A stretch of 64,000 nt of DNA from Galbula dea (lineage: Eukaryota > Chordata > Aves > Piciformes > Galbulidae): NCBI GenBank assembly GCA_013399015.1, contig VWZX01006828.1, positions 1 through 64,000 of the forward strand, written 5' to 3'. The notes below the pieces were generated by a model. That model was not told where the DNA came from, did not search any database, and was given only the letters and a program-made list of their open reading frames with translations. Within the stretch, counting starts at the first letter, position 1. Each line of letters opens with the position of its first letter. The translations under genes and the position numbers were made by a program. Shown one piece after another: positions 1 through 11,900 of the stretch.

Positions 1-34
1 GTGTGCTCAGGAGACACTGAGGTTCCCTACAAGC

Positions 35-617
35 AGAATCACAAAGGCTGGAAGACCTCTAAGATCATGAAGTCCAACCATACCTATCACGAACATACCA
101 CTAATCCATGTCCCTAAGCAGCACATCGAAACATTTCTTAAACACCCCCAGAGACGGTGACTCCACCACCTCACTGGGCAGCCTACTCCGAGACTTCACA
201 GCCCTTTCAGTAAAGAAATTTCTCCTTATAGCCAATCTAGACCTCCCCTGCTTCAACTTGAAACCGTTTCCTCTCATCCTCACACTCTCAACTCTGCAGA
301 AGAGACCTACCCCCATCTCTCTACAACACCCTTTCAGGCAGTTGCAGAGAGCAGTAAGGTCACCCCTGACCTTCCTGTTCTCCAGACTAAACAACCCCAG
401 TTCCACCAGCTGCTCCTCGTCAAACACGTGCCCCAGAGCCCTCACTAGCCTCCTTGCTTTTCCCTGGACACGTTCTAATGCCTTTACGTCTTTCTTGAAA
501 TGAGGGCCCCGAAACTCAACACAGGATGCGGTGAGGTGTGGCCTCACCAGCCCTGAGTACAGGGGGATGGATAATCACCTCTGTGTTCCTACCAGTCACG
601 CTATTTTCGATACAGGC
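35..617 (-). mobile_element. CR1 LINE fragment, 3' part (ORF2 C-terminus and 3' UTR)
   Basis: Minus-oriented CR1. The 3' UTR begins near 35 (AGAATCACAAAGGCTGGAAG), then the ORF2 C-terminal region reads for 148 codons at 547-101, with family-typical FKKDVKALERVQ, ELGLFSLENRKVRGDLTALC, NFFTERAVK and VVESPSLGVFKKCFDVLL. Upstream the family resemblance continues to about 617 (NSVTGRNTEVII-like), then changes abruptly into the GC-rich duplicated unit. The normal reverse transcriptase is absent. Confidence 0.9.
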
Positions 618-753
618 CAGGTGTGCTGGCTCCGCCCAGGCTCTCTCAGCAGCCCGCCCACCAACTGACAGTCCCCCGGCACAAGCCCAGGCTTTATCCT
701 GGCTTCAAAAAGCCCCCGAAAGAGCTTCTCGCCGGCCCTTTTGGCTACAAATC
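618..753. repeat. GC-rich unit, copy 1
   Basis: First copy of a roughly 140-bp GC-rich unit (GTGCTGGCTCCGCCCAGGCT at its left end, CGAAAGAGCTT near its right end). It contains CCGCCC boxes. It abuts the 5' side of the minus-oriented CR1 fragment. It does not match CR1 ORF2 in any frame I recognise. Confidence 0.8.
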
Positions 754-845
754 CCTTCCTCAGTGCAGCCTTACCCGCCCTGAAGCTGGTCTCCACAGCG
801 ACGGCCGTTTGCCACGTTAAGAGCTAGTTTAAACTGACAGCGGGC

Positions 846-987
846 GTGCTGGCTCCGCCCAGGCTCCCTCAGCAGCCCGCCCACCAACTGACAGCCGGCC
901 CACCCCCGCCACAAGCTCGGGGCTTATCCTCACTTCAAAAAGCACCCGAAAGAGCTTTTCGCCAGCCCTTTCTGCTACAAATCTCAC
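846..987. repeat. GC-rich unit, copy 2
   Basis: Second copy in the same orientation, about 225 bp downstream of the first and separated from it by about 90 bp of unrelated sequence. Most bases agree, with some substitutions and a small insertion (CCGGCCCACCCC). Both copies read open in the same plus frame across YKS-encoding ends. Confidence 0.8.
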
Positions 988-1493
988 TCTATTCGGACAC
1001 TAGGTGATGGTGTTGTATTAGAAACTGAAGCACCAGCCGATACCCTTGCTGACGAGTGGAAACAGAAGTTTGTCTTCCTGGATCAGCTGAATAGGCTGAG
1101 TGATCTTTGCTCCACTGCAACTGTGACACTTTATAGCAGCTGAGAGAACAGCTAATGCAGTATCTAGGAGTTGTCCAAAAATGCAGTATTTGCAGAAAAC
1201 AGTTCAACACTTCCTGTAGAATTCAGGACACGCCAGATAAGCACCATCCAATAAAAGTTCTAAGTAAATAGCATGCTTTTCCATCTGAAGATCAACATGT
1301 GTATTACAGCAGTGCCGCGCTGTCCATTTTTGGAGACCAGAAGTTATTGGCCTGCAAAAGGAGCCAGTGAAGGCTCAGGGATTAACTAATTACCCTAGAC
1401 TTGGTGCCTGAGGAACAGATGTAATACTTTGTTGGATTATGAAGATGGGAAAGTTGTAACTCAAGTCTGATGTGCACTTTCACGGCATTTCTG

Positions 1494-1590
1494 AGTGACC
1501 TGATCTAGGGTATCCTTCTCTGGCAGGTGGGTTGGACTAGATGATCTTTCGAGCTCCCTTCCAGCTCCTAACGTTCTGTGATTCTGTGGG
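1494..1590 (+). mobile_element. CR1 3' end fragment
   Basis: Plus-oriented CR1 3' UTR (GGGTTGGACTAGATGATCTT, then CCCTTCCAGCTCCTAACGTT), ending in the octamer-type tail TTCTGTGATTCTGTG. It is heavily 5'-truncated. Confidence 0.9.
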
Positions 1591-1667
1591 ATTTCACACT
1601 TGAACACAAGCCTAGATTCAATTTTGTTTCCCGTGGAAAAAGAAAAAAGCACTGTTGAGTTAAAACT

Positions 1668-1835
1668 GGGCTTTATTATAATATAAAATCACATATGAAA
1701 AACATATAAAAACATCTATACAAGATATAAAAAACATATTAAAACATATCTAATATAAATAGCACATAAAATTAATCTATAACCTATAAGAACATCTATA
1801 CAATATAAACAGCATGTAAAAACATATATACACAG
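1668..1835. repeat. AT-rich imperfect tandem repeat
   Basis: Variations on a core such as AAACATATAAAAACATCTATAC recur several times, with the units ACATCTATACAA and AACATATAAAAAC each seen more than once. The unit is about 20-35 bp and degenerate. No coding potential. Confidence 0.65.
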
Positions 1836-2083
1836 ACAGAAGAGAAGAGAGACCACAGAGAGAGCTGGACCTGTCCTTCTTACGTCTCCTCCACTGCTGC
1901 CATGATCAGGCTACTCAGCCTGGAGGGTGGACAGGCCAATTCTAGAAATAGATGCTGTCCAAAGGGAAAAAAAAAAAGAGAATCATTACTTTCTCACCTC
2001 AGTTACTCATGGGCTCAAGCAGTATTCCTCTGGTTACCAGGGAAACATACAAATAGGACTGAGGGGATCACCTGTACGTGCTT

Positions 2084-2456
2084 CAAGGAGACCTTATTGT
2101 GGCCTGTCGGTATGGAAAGAGGGGGCTTACAAGAAAGATGGGGGAGGACTTTTTAGTAGGGCCTGTTGCAGTAGGACAAGGGGAATGGTTTTAAACTAAA
2201 AGACAGAAGGTTTAGGCGAGATAGAAGGGAGACAGTTTTTACAAGGAGGGTGGCGAAAACTGGCCCAGGTTGCTCAGGTAGCTTGTAGATGCCCCATTCC
2301 TGGAGGCATTTAAGGTCAGGCTGGACAGGGCTCTAAGCAACCTGGTCTACTCTAAGTAACCTGGTCTAGTTGAAGATGTCCCTACTCACTGCAGGGGGGT
2401 GTGGGCTAGATGACCTCTAAAGGTCTCTTCCAACCCAAACCATTCTATGATTCTAC
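2084..2456 (+). mobile_element. CR1 LINE fragment, 3' end
   Basis: Plus-oriented. It starts within the ORF2 C-terminus (GGCTTACAAGAAAGATGGGG), passes the GGAGGCATTTAAGGTCAGGC segment and ends in a 3' UTR with CCATTCTATGATTCTAC. A short internal duplication of CTCTAAGYAACCTGGTCTA is visible near 2330-2370. The PAK-like exon begins about 120 bp further on. Confidence 0.88.
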
Positions 2457-2578
2457 TTATTTTTCACTTGAAAAGCAGCAAGACTGGACACTATTGTGAC
2501 GGGAGGCCTTTGACCTTAGCTGATGAGAGAGCCACTACACAGGACAGCTGGTTCACTTGCAGCAACTTCACATTTTAC

Positions 2579-2716
2579 CTCCAGAAGATCCTTGGCAGAC
2601 CTTCGCCTGTCCACATCCACCTCCAGGCAGCAATGGAGAAAGTGCTGGAAAGCAGCAGACAGCCTCTCGGGGTTCCTCAGCTTTGGTGTCCCATTCCTAG
2701 ATATCAAGGACATGGC
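2579..2716 (-). pseudogene. Isolated PAK-family kinase exon (kinase C-lobe)
   Basis: This 138-nt stretch reads as exactly 46 codons between an acceptor (CCTCTTTCTCTAG) and a donor (CTGGAG then GTAAAA), phase 0 at both ends. The peptide includes RNGTPKLRNPERLSAAFQHF and then CCLEVDVDRRRSAKDLLE. It aligns without gaps with the penultimate coding exon of p21-activated kinases, which from memory reads NGTPELQNPEKLS, then [21 protein letters not shown], also 46 codons. That segment is the end of the kinase C-lobe, with the CLxxDxxxR signature before the final helix. About half to two thirds of residues match, and there is no stop. I found no upstream kinase exons (HRD, DFG or APE motifs) and no following final exon. 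It is most likely an orphan exon of a decayed or duplicated PAK-like gene; rapidly evolving PAK3-like duplicates are known in zebra finch. A functional exon of a gene I cannot otherwise see is possible. Confidence 0.75.
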
Positions 2717-2739
2717 CTAGAGAAAGAGGAAACATGAGA

Positions 2740-5137
2740 TGCCACCCCTTTCTTTCATCTTTCTAACTGCTGATAGAGACCCCACTTTTTTTAAAGGTCC
2801 AGTCTCCACTGGCAGTTTCTTCCCTGGCAGAGGGTGAGAGTTGATTGTTCTATACCAACAAAAAAGAACCCCTGATGCTTTTCTAAATGATCTCGCCTTA
2901 ACATTTCATTGGCTAACGTATGTAGTAGGAACTACGTCAGCAAAAGCACATTTTGTTTCTCCAAGTATTGGTGCTGGCTTTACAGGGTGTTTTCAAGAAT
3001 GCATTTGGCCTAACTCTACTATTCCTCAGGATTATTACACAAAATGCATCTCTGCAGTGCTCACTGGTCCCTAAAGTACAGCTTCCATAAAAGAAAGGTA
3101 GTCAAGTTTTATGCTCTGCTCTGGAGGAAAATGGTAAGCAGCTGAAACAAATTAAATCCATCAACTGGTTCCTTGGATGAAGAAGCAGAGACATTTGGAA
3201 CCTCCTTTTTAAGAGACACCCAAATGTATTGCGAAGAAAATGCAGAATTGGGCAGACAGGAGCCACCTGCAACTGTGCCAACTATGCACAAGTGAAAGGT
3301 GTATAACTGTTGTTTTCCCTTCTTGAGGAGGATGGTTGGGGGTGTTTCCTGACCATTCTGTTGTTGCTTCTTCCAGTCTGCAGCCCACACTCTGGATGCC
3401 ATAGACCAAAGAGAGTGCAGCCTTGCTGCTACAAGAAAAGCTAAAGGTCCTGCTCTCTCCTAATTCTATCCCTAGCAACAGTTAGGTATCTAAACACATA
3501 GGTCCAAAAATTCATTTCCTCATCAATTCCTACATCCTGCCAGGAATGCAGCATCTTGGATGCAGCACTTCACTTTGGTTTGGCCATCAGTGACAAGGTT
3601 TTATCTTGGTATACATTCCTCCGCTGCTATACACATGCTCTTTTGGTACAAGACCTGGTCATTTCAGTTTAAAGGAGTTAGGAGAATCCTGAAAACTTCA
3701 AAACATTGAGAATACATTCGTTTACCTCAACTATTTGTGCTGTAACCTGCCTTTAGAAATGTACCAGGTAGTAAATAATTATGGCGTGCCTATAACAGTG
3801 ACACCTCCTGAAGGGCTCAGGTAAGCAAGCGCCACTGCTGTGAGTTGGAAAAGACTTCTCTGCCTGCAGATACCATTGAAATGCTTTTCATAAAAATCCC
3901 CCAGTTGGAGAAACTTGCCACTGGAAACTTCTTGTCATTCAGAGATACAGCTCAAAGACCAGAGACACAGTCCAAAAACAACATGAGAAATTTCAAGAAT
4001 GGCACATTTCTGAACTGGTTGCATGTCACTCCTCCCTTGAGCTTCTCCCATGGATGTAACCAAAGCAACAGCACATGGTGATGTGCTCCAGTGAGAAGCA
4101 GGCCTTGGTGGAACTAGTTCCAGCTGACATGACTGGGATTTTTGTCTCATGCTGATTGTTGTCTAGCCAAAAAGCTCAGGTACATCCAAACTCTTGTTCA
4201 TAGGTGGGAAAAACCTCAAATATCCAATATCCTGTTCATATTGGAAGAGGCAAATAATAGTAAAATTAAATTTATTGTATTATTACACGTAAATATTTCA
4301 AATAACCTATGAAAGGATAGCTGAGAGTACGTTTTTCTGTCTGGTGTGGCTGTTGTTAGTTCCTGTACCGCGAGAGGGAAGTGTTTGCCCAGAAAACGAA
4401 GCTGCGGATGCTGCTTCACTAATGGGGAGCGGGGGGCACGTCGTCAGCCCAGAGTTTCTCAGTTCATCCGCAATTGAAACCATTGTTTTACACTGTCTGA
4501 AAAATGTAGAGTATGTCAGAGACATGCCAATTCATTTCAAATGATGGGGAAAGGGACTTCATAACATTTAAAATAGGTGCCACATGATTTATCATTTTGG
4601 GTAAGTCACGTGCACATACGATGAGACATCCTGAGTATTATTCATTAAGGCTTGGAACAAAATTTACTTGTTTTTTTACAAGGCTTTTTCACTGTTTCTC
4701 ATCTTTTGTTTTGATAAATTGAACAATTTATCAAAGTTATCAGCTGAAAAAGGGTCATTCTAAATAAATCATTTGAGATTATTCTAGCCCCCACCTCTTG
4801 CTGTATGAAAGAAAACCAGAGAATAGCCCTCTGAAAAGGTTAAAAAAAAGCTTTTAAACTTTTACAAAGATAGCAGAAAGCCAATTCTAAGTGGCCTAAG
4901 GAGATGTTGCCAAAGTAAATGGAGTCTTTTTTAGTATACAAGTGTTCCTTAAGCCAGTACTTGATGTTGTGTGTAAACAGAGCAGACTGCCTGCGTGCTG
5001 AAAAACAGTGCAATATATTTGTTAGTGTGGCATTGTTACTTTAAGAGGCAAGACCCTGACCTGGCAGTCCACCTGTGTCAGTGTTTCAGGCCTCCATGTT
5101 AGACAAAAGCTGAAAGGTGCCCAGTATGGGCTTTCTT
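2740..5137. other. Gene-free stretch
   Basis: I see no gene, CR1 or RNA here. Open frames on either strand (for example 3109-3402 minus and 3845-4081 plus) have no recognisable similarity. A small GC-richer patch lies near 4360-4460. Confidence 0.6.
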
Positions 5138-5918
5138 ACAGAATCACAGAATAGCCAGAGTTGGAAGGGACCGATCATCTAGTCGAACTCCTGTTTAGGC
5201 ACAGGACAACTCCACAGTCACACCATGTGCCTAAGTGCCTTGTCCAAGTGCTTCTTAAATTCCATGAGAGTAGGGGCCATCACAGCCTCCCTGGGGAGCC
5301 TGTTCCAATGCTCCACCAGCCTCTGGGTAAAGAAGCTCCTCCGAATATTCAACCTAAATCTCCCCCTGGCACAGCTTCCTGCCGTTCACCTGCATCCTGT
5401 CGCTATCCACCAGAGAGAAGAGGTCAGCACCCACCCCTCCCTCCCTGGTGAGGAAGTTATAGATAGCTATAAGGTCTCCCCTAAGTCTCCTCTTCTCCAG
5501 GCTGAACAGACCAAGTGCTTTCAGCCTTTCCACATAAGACTTCCCCTCCATTCACTTCACCATCCTTGTGGCCCTCCTCTGGACACTCTCCAAGAACCTC
5601 ATGTCCTTCTTGTACTGTGGCGCCCAAAACTGCAGACAGTACTCCAGGTGAGGCCGCACCAGAGCTGAGTAGAGTGGGACCAGCACTTCCCTCGATTGGC
5701 TAGCAATGGAGTGCTTGATGCACCCCAGAATCCTATTGGCCCTCGTAGCTGCCAATGCACATTGCTGGCTCATATTCAACCTATCATCTACCAAAACTCN
5801 GTCCAAAAAGATGACATCAGCTGGTCTCCCTTGATCAACTAGATGAGTGATTTTGTCGTAAAAGGAAATCAGGTTAGTTAAATATGATTTCCCTTTCATA
5901 ACCCCATGGTGGCTAGGA
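5138..5918 (-). mobile_element. CR1 LINE fragment with internal deletion at an ambiguous base
   Basis: Minus-oriented. The 3' end begins at about 5138 (ACAGAATCACAGAATAGCCAG). The ORF2 C-terminus includes SALVRPHLEYCLQFWAPQYK and LNMSQQCALAATRANRILGC. At base 5800 (N) the element jumps to a far more upstream part of the reverse transcriptase (SYLTNLISFYDKITHLVDQG, then IFLD). The palm motifs normally between these parts are missing, by comparison with the copy at 13480-15842. Confidence 0.92.
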
Positions 5919-8900
5919 CCAAGGACAGCATTATCTGTCAGATTTATCTATAGCATATATATCTCTCTCTGCAATGGTCTGGACAAGTTAAAATTAATAA
6001 TCAGCTTGATTTATTATAGTGACAGATAACAGATTTGGAATTGCCAGTGATAAGTTGAATAACTGCAATGAATTTGAGCACAAGCTAATGATTATAATCC
6101 CGGGGAAGCGTTCAACAAAGTCAGAAAAGTAAAAAGCTTTAAAACAACACTAAAATATAATAAAGAGAAATGCTAGCAAAGATGTTAGGCCATGTATTGA
6201 TTGTGCAATTCTTACCAAGGAAGCAACCCTTCCTGGTGATGGGAGGAGAAGTAGCTGCCTGTTGTTCATCCTCTGTGACAGCTAAATCCTAAGGTCTTCA
6301 GTCTGCCCCCGCCAACCAAGGAAATACGCCTTGCATGGGTTTTTATATCCTAATTCTAATTGTCTCTTCCTCCTAGGTGACATTTAGCATGATTTGGGTG
6401 GAGAGTTGAGTAACATAATCATAAACGTACTGAGGGGCATCACTTTTAATATTAAAATCACCATTAATTAGGCAAAGGTCACAATTTGCTCACTGTGGCC
6501 TTCAAGATCTCCTCTGAAGCTGTGTTTCATGTTATTTTGGCCTTGCTTCATTGGTTTTAGCTGAAACCGGGCTGTCTCACCTACACAAAACTCCCTCCTT
6601 TCAGCCACCTGGTAGGCCAGCTTTGCAGATTCCATTCACAGAGACAGCCCAAACATTTTCTTGGTGGTAAGCATCTCAGCTTTTCTCATGAAGGGCACTA
6701 AATTGGCCTGCATTTCTTTCACACAGAAAACTATGCCTTCATACCATAGGCATAAATTATGACTTTCCTTTTCTTGGGAAGGAACAGATGAACAATGTTA
6801 CCACTGTAATTTTATGCCATTTTATAGTCACCTCTGGTCTAATACTGAATTCTTCCCCTGTTTAAAACAGTTTACTACTTTCTCTTGGATCAGGGGAATC
6901 AATGCTGAGCTGTTAGTGCTTATGTTGGGATATGGACAAATGAGTCTAGCAAGCTGGCTGCAGTCAGTGAAGAAGATAACACCCCAGTAGTTGCTGTGTA
7001 CCCCTAAAAGATTACTGTTCCCACAGTGATGTTAGCAGCTTGTCACTTCTGCTCACAACATTAGTGTTGCTACAATGCAAAATCTGACAACATTGCTTAA
7101 AGCCATTAACTCTTTAACCTCATCACCTGTTTCACAGAGATGCCAAGCTGTGCTAAGGGGGAAATAAATGAGTTAATACTACTTTCTTTAAAACAATTTT
7201 GCAAGCAAAATGAGTGTTCAGCCCAGATTTAAATACTATCACCAGCAGAAAGCCCAGATGGGCAAAAGCATTTAACACAACACTATCTCAGAACATCTCT
7301 GTATTCAGAGGTCAGTTGATAGGACAGATCATATTACCTTATGTCAAGAGGTTATGTAGTTCAAATTACAAAAACTCCACCTAAACCTGATGCTATCTTT
7401 TGGAATCAAATTCTGTCCCAAGACCAAACAGTTTTCATTTTAACTTCTGCTATTGTTACTACAGAAAGTTGTACTCGGAGATTCCAAAGCCTCCAATCTC
7501 TGACTGCACTAGTGCTTGGTGCTTTGTTCTCTTTCCTTCGTTGCCCTCCGTTGTGCTCAAGAGCTCTTTTCAACCTTCTTCCTCCCTGGACAAGGTTGCA
7601 CAAAATTCATTGTAGAAAGACTGGCATGAAACGAAGATAAATTGGCTTATTAGCCTAGTTTAAGTAGCTTACTGGTTATTTCCAAACCACTCAGAGGAAG
7701 TTGCACAGAATACTTTCATCTTTTAAACAGTTTTGAGTACAAGTTGTACTAGCTTTGGTACTTAATTTTTAGGTGGCATCCTGCCAGCCACTTTAGTTTG
7801 TAAGTGACTCTGAGATACAATTAATAATGTGTGGACTTATGAAGGAGAAACTAGATTAGCACAAAAAGTAGTCCCTCAGGAAAATTTAAATTACATTTTT
7901 AACAAGCGTATAGCAGACAGTCTTTCCACCTCTAATTAGTATGTTAACACTTTCTACAAGAGCATATGTATAACTTTTGTATTTGTTAAATTTCATGATG
8001 ATATTATGCTGCATTTAATACTTTCAGGATTTCATCTTGATTTCCTGAATAAATTGCTGGGGAATATGTACCATATGATCCCATTCTGTCATGCTGGTTA
8101 CAGCAGAAATGTTTCACCAGTATATTTTGGTGGCATTTTTCAAATATCTTGGTAAGGGTACCTAGAAAGGATCCACTTACTTGGATTCAACTAAAAGACT
8201 GTTTCACATGTGAGTCTGAGAATGAATGACTTTCTTACTCCTTCATCTATCATTTGGGACACAGGACTTAATGGCACAGTTATCCTAGAATACTGCCACT
8301 CTGAGTATAGATGGAAATATGGTCACAAATGGCAACAGGTATCACCTACTAATGACTTCAATGATCGAGACAAGGGTTTTGACCCTACAGTATTAAAAAA
8401 ATGGGAGTCAGCGGAAGCTGAGAGCATGGAGTATACTCTTGCAGCATGCTTACAGGCTGATTCTCCAAACTAGAATCCATTGTCTTCATCTACATTGAGC
8501 CAAACTGTACTATTCTAACAATAAATGACGATCAGACAACACACTACATTTAGACACCTCCAATGGCTCAAAACCCAGGAGGTGAATAACTCCTTTTTTT
8601 CATTGATTTCATTGATTCTATGTGGTGAGCTAGGAAAAAGGAGTAATTTTTGGCCCGTGTCTAAAACTTTGCACAATTTCTGTGTTTTATTGTTGTCATT
8701 GTAATTATCAACATAACATTGGTTTTGTACATAAATATTAATATTGCACAGAATAAAAGTCCACAACATGTTTTCAAATAGTATTATTTGTTACTTTTAA
8801 GCATCTCTTTTCTGTTTGTTTAATTTATTATTCGAATCTGTGTGTCTTGTGTGTCATTTTGTGCAAGTGGTTACTGTATATTGTTTCTTTTATCCCAATG

Positions 8901-11900
8901 CAGAGAATGTGTTATTTTTGTCACCAAAAGAATTTCTAAAATTGGTATCACTGTGGCACTAATACTACAGAAATCTGTTTTTTCTCAAAAGCAAGGTGTT
9001 ACACATCTGGCTGCTATTCACAATAATCATGCTGTCAACAGCTCCTTCCCTCAGTAATATTTTTTGGATTATAACATTATAGCATTACTGTGAGTTCAGC
9101 TGAGAATGTGGATTAACTGGACATTTTTAGCTAGTATTTCCTTGAAACATACCACTATTTTTGAGCATATTCTGATATGGAACTCCTTTAATTTTATTCA
9201 TGAGTGCTTTATAATGTCAGGCTTAATCATCAAGGAATGCAGGAAGGCATGTTCTAGAGCACATACCTATACCACAGGTGCCTAGGGTTACTTCTTTGCT
9301 TTTACATCTTCCATTGGTGTGAATTCTGAAGTATGCTTTTGTTCTGTGATTATGCTGCTGAAAAATTATACCATATTTTGCAGATTCTGTTCCTGTAAAT
9401 TGCATTACTGAAACTCATTCCTTCCTCCTTGTCATCCTTTTTTTGACCTTCCTTGTCAATATTTGTGTGGAATACAGCTCTACCCAAAGAATTTGAAGTC
9501 TAGCTCAAACATACACATAAAGAAAGCCAGTGGCAGAGGTAGGCAAGTAATGCTGATTGTAAGATTTTACAGGAAAAGAACAAAGCTGCTCCAGGCTTGG
9601 GGTGGGATGGAAGAAGACGGGAAAGTGAGAATCCCAAAAAGACACTGGTGAAGAGAACTGAGGTTAATAAGATGTAAGAAGGAGCCAGAGTCAGAGCCAT
9701 TAAGACTGGGAGGATGAGCTTGGCCTCAATGGAGAGGTGGGGAAGGACCCCTTGGAGGAATAAAAGAAAAGCTAAAGGCAGGGAGAGCCCATCTTAGCTC
9801 AAACATCCAGCCTGCTTTGGTCTAAAATGGAAGAAACCCACCATGCTGCAAATGTTTATTCCTTAGCTGTCCAATAGCTCTGTGTGAGGGGCTTGGTTAA
9901 TAAGGAAATGATCCCCAACCAGTATTTAGTCCAGTCCAAATCATAGAATCATATAAACTCTCACTGTTACATGCATTGGCAAGAGGAAAACAAGGCATCA
10001 ACCTTTGTAGTTCACACTACAGAAATGCAATCTGCAAAATCCCTGCTGAGGCAGTGTAGCATGAATTAATCAAAAAATCTCCCCAAACCAAGGCAAACTA
10101 TTTGGGCAAAGTCTTTAGATCAGAAGCTGTTGATCCGTCAGCTGCTGCTTCTCTCCTTTGCTTCAGCACAGGATGCATTTTAGGAGAGGGGATCCTCTAG
10201 TCTGGGTGCTGCATCATCACTATGTGTTGCTTTTATGTATTGGTTTTCCCCAGCAAAGAATGAAGAAAAGAAAGAATGGAAAAACATGATTAAAAACACT
10301 ATAGTAGAATTCAGTGAAATACATTAAAATAGGTAAGGTCTACAGCTAAGAATTTTATTAAGATACACACACAAACCCAAACAAATAAACAGCCCCCCTC
10401 CAACTACCAAAACAAACAAACAAACAGACAAAACCCAATTAACAACATGGGGAGGGCCAGAAGGGGAATTGGCAGATTGCGTGTGTTGTATCTCCTGGCT
10501 CAGTTCACTGGTATGTCCCTTTCTACTTTATGTGGGTTGTTTCTATATTGTAGAGAATGTAAGGTGTCCATGGCCAAAAAGAGGTTTGTAAAGTAACTTG
10601 CACTTTGTGGACCTATGTTTCACCTTGGCCTGCTGTTCTCCAAATGTCATTCCAGATCATCAGTGTGTGTGTCTCATGTCACCCTCTCAGACTGATTGTG
10701 TCTGGGAACTGCGCAAGCTTACGGCAACTGATAACATTCTTTAACAGCCAGCTGAAGACAAAGTGAAAAATCCAGCTGTGTCCATATGCAAATTCTAAGC
10801 AAAGCTTGTGTAATTGATAAACTTCACTATCAGGGCTCTCTGTTATGCTTTATTTATAACAAATTAAAGCCTGAAATAATGTTGCCTTGGCTGCCTTTCA
10901 GAACATGAAAGCTGAGCATTTGTGGATTAAATGAAAGGGAAATTAGTCACTCTTACTGCTTCAGAGGATCCAGTCACTTTAAAATCCTCTCTATGAAATA
11001 AATGCCCCAGAGGATTTCTTGTTTTGCACAGTGTCTTAATGCAGCTATTTAACTACTAAAGCACAGTTCATCTACTGAAGTGTGGAAAAGCATCTGGAAG
11101 TATAGCTTATTCAGTCAAAATGTCTGAATAGACTTGGAATCAGCACAGTGTTACATTTTTGTCTGTTATCTCCATGCGCTCACTGTTAGAAGAAGCCATC
11201 TTTTTCCAGTCAGTCTCACAAGTTGTGCAGTACTGGAAAAAGCTCATGAAGACTCTCACTGTCCTTTAGCACTGCAGTTAGTAGCAAATCTAAAGCTGTT
11301 TACACTTTCATGTGCACATTCATCCACACGTTATTTCCCTAGCTTTGCTAAGGTGAGCTGTTTCTCTAGGTGTAAGAAGAGAGAACAGGCACAAAGATCA
11401 AGTGTTATTGCCATGGTGCAATCCACCATGGTGATGCAACCCAGCTCCTTTTCAAGGGCTCCTCATATACTCTATGACCATGACATGCAATGAGCAGGTT
11501 GCTGGGTCTCTTTTATGGAAAGTCTCCAGTCTCCCAGGAGGTGAATCAGGCTACGTGATGACAAATGACCAAAGAGAACACTAACACCAACAATGATGAA
11601 ATGGCTTTCATTGATAGCAGAGCTTTCTCTGGCTTTGAGACCATTAAAAGGATCTCCCTAGCCATCACTGGAGAGAGTGGCGAGCAGGTTATTTTCCTCT
11701 GAGGTTGCTTTGAGATGAAAAGCTCTTGAACATCACTCCTACAAAAGATTTTGGAATGGCAGGCTCAGATCCATTGAGAGGAAAAAAACGTGAGTAGTAA
11801 ACGACCTAATAATTTGTATTCACATAGCTAACTTTGTTCCTTCAGTAAGGCCCAGATCCTTATTGTCTGTGGAGCCTAGGCAAGGAGCACAGCCTTCTTG

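Noticed and set aside
4360..4460. GC-richer patch with CCGCGAGAGGGAAG, somewhat like a CTCF site
   Set aside because: It has about three mismatches to the core motif and no other support; too weak to annotate as a regulatory site.
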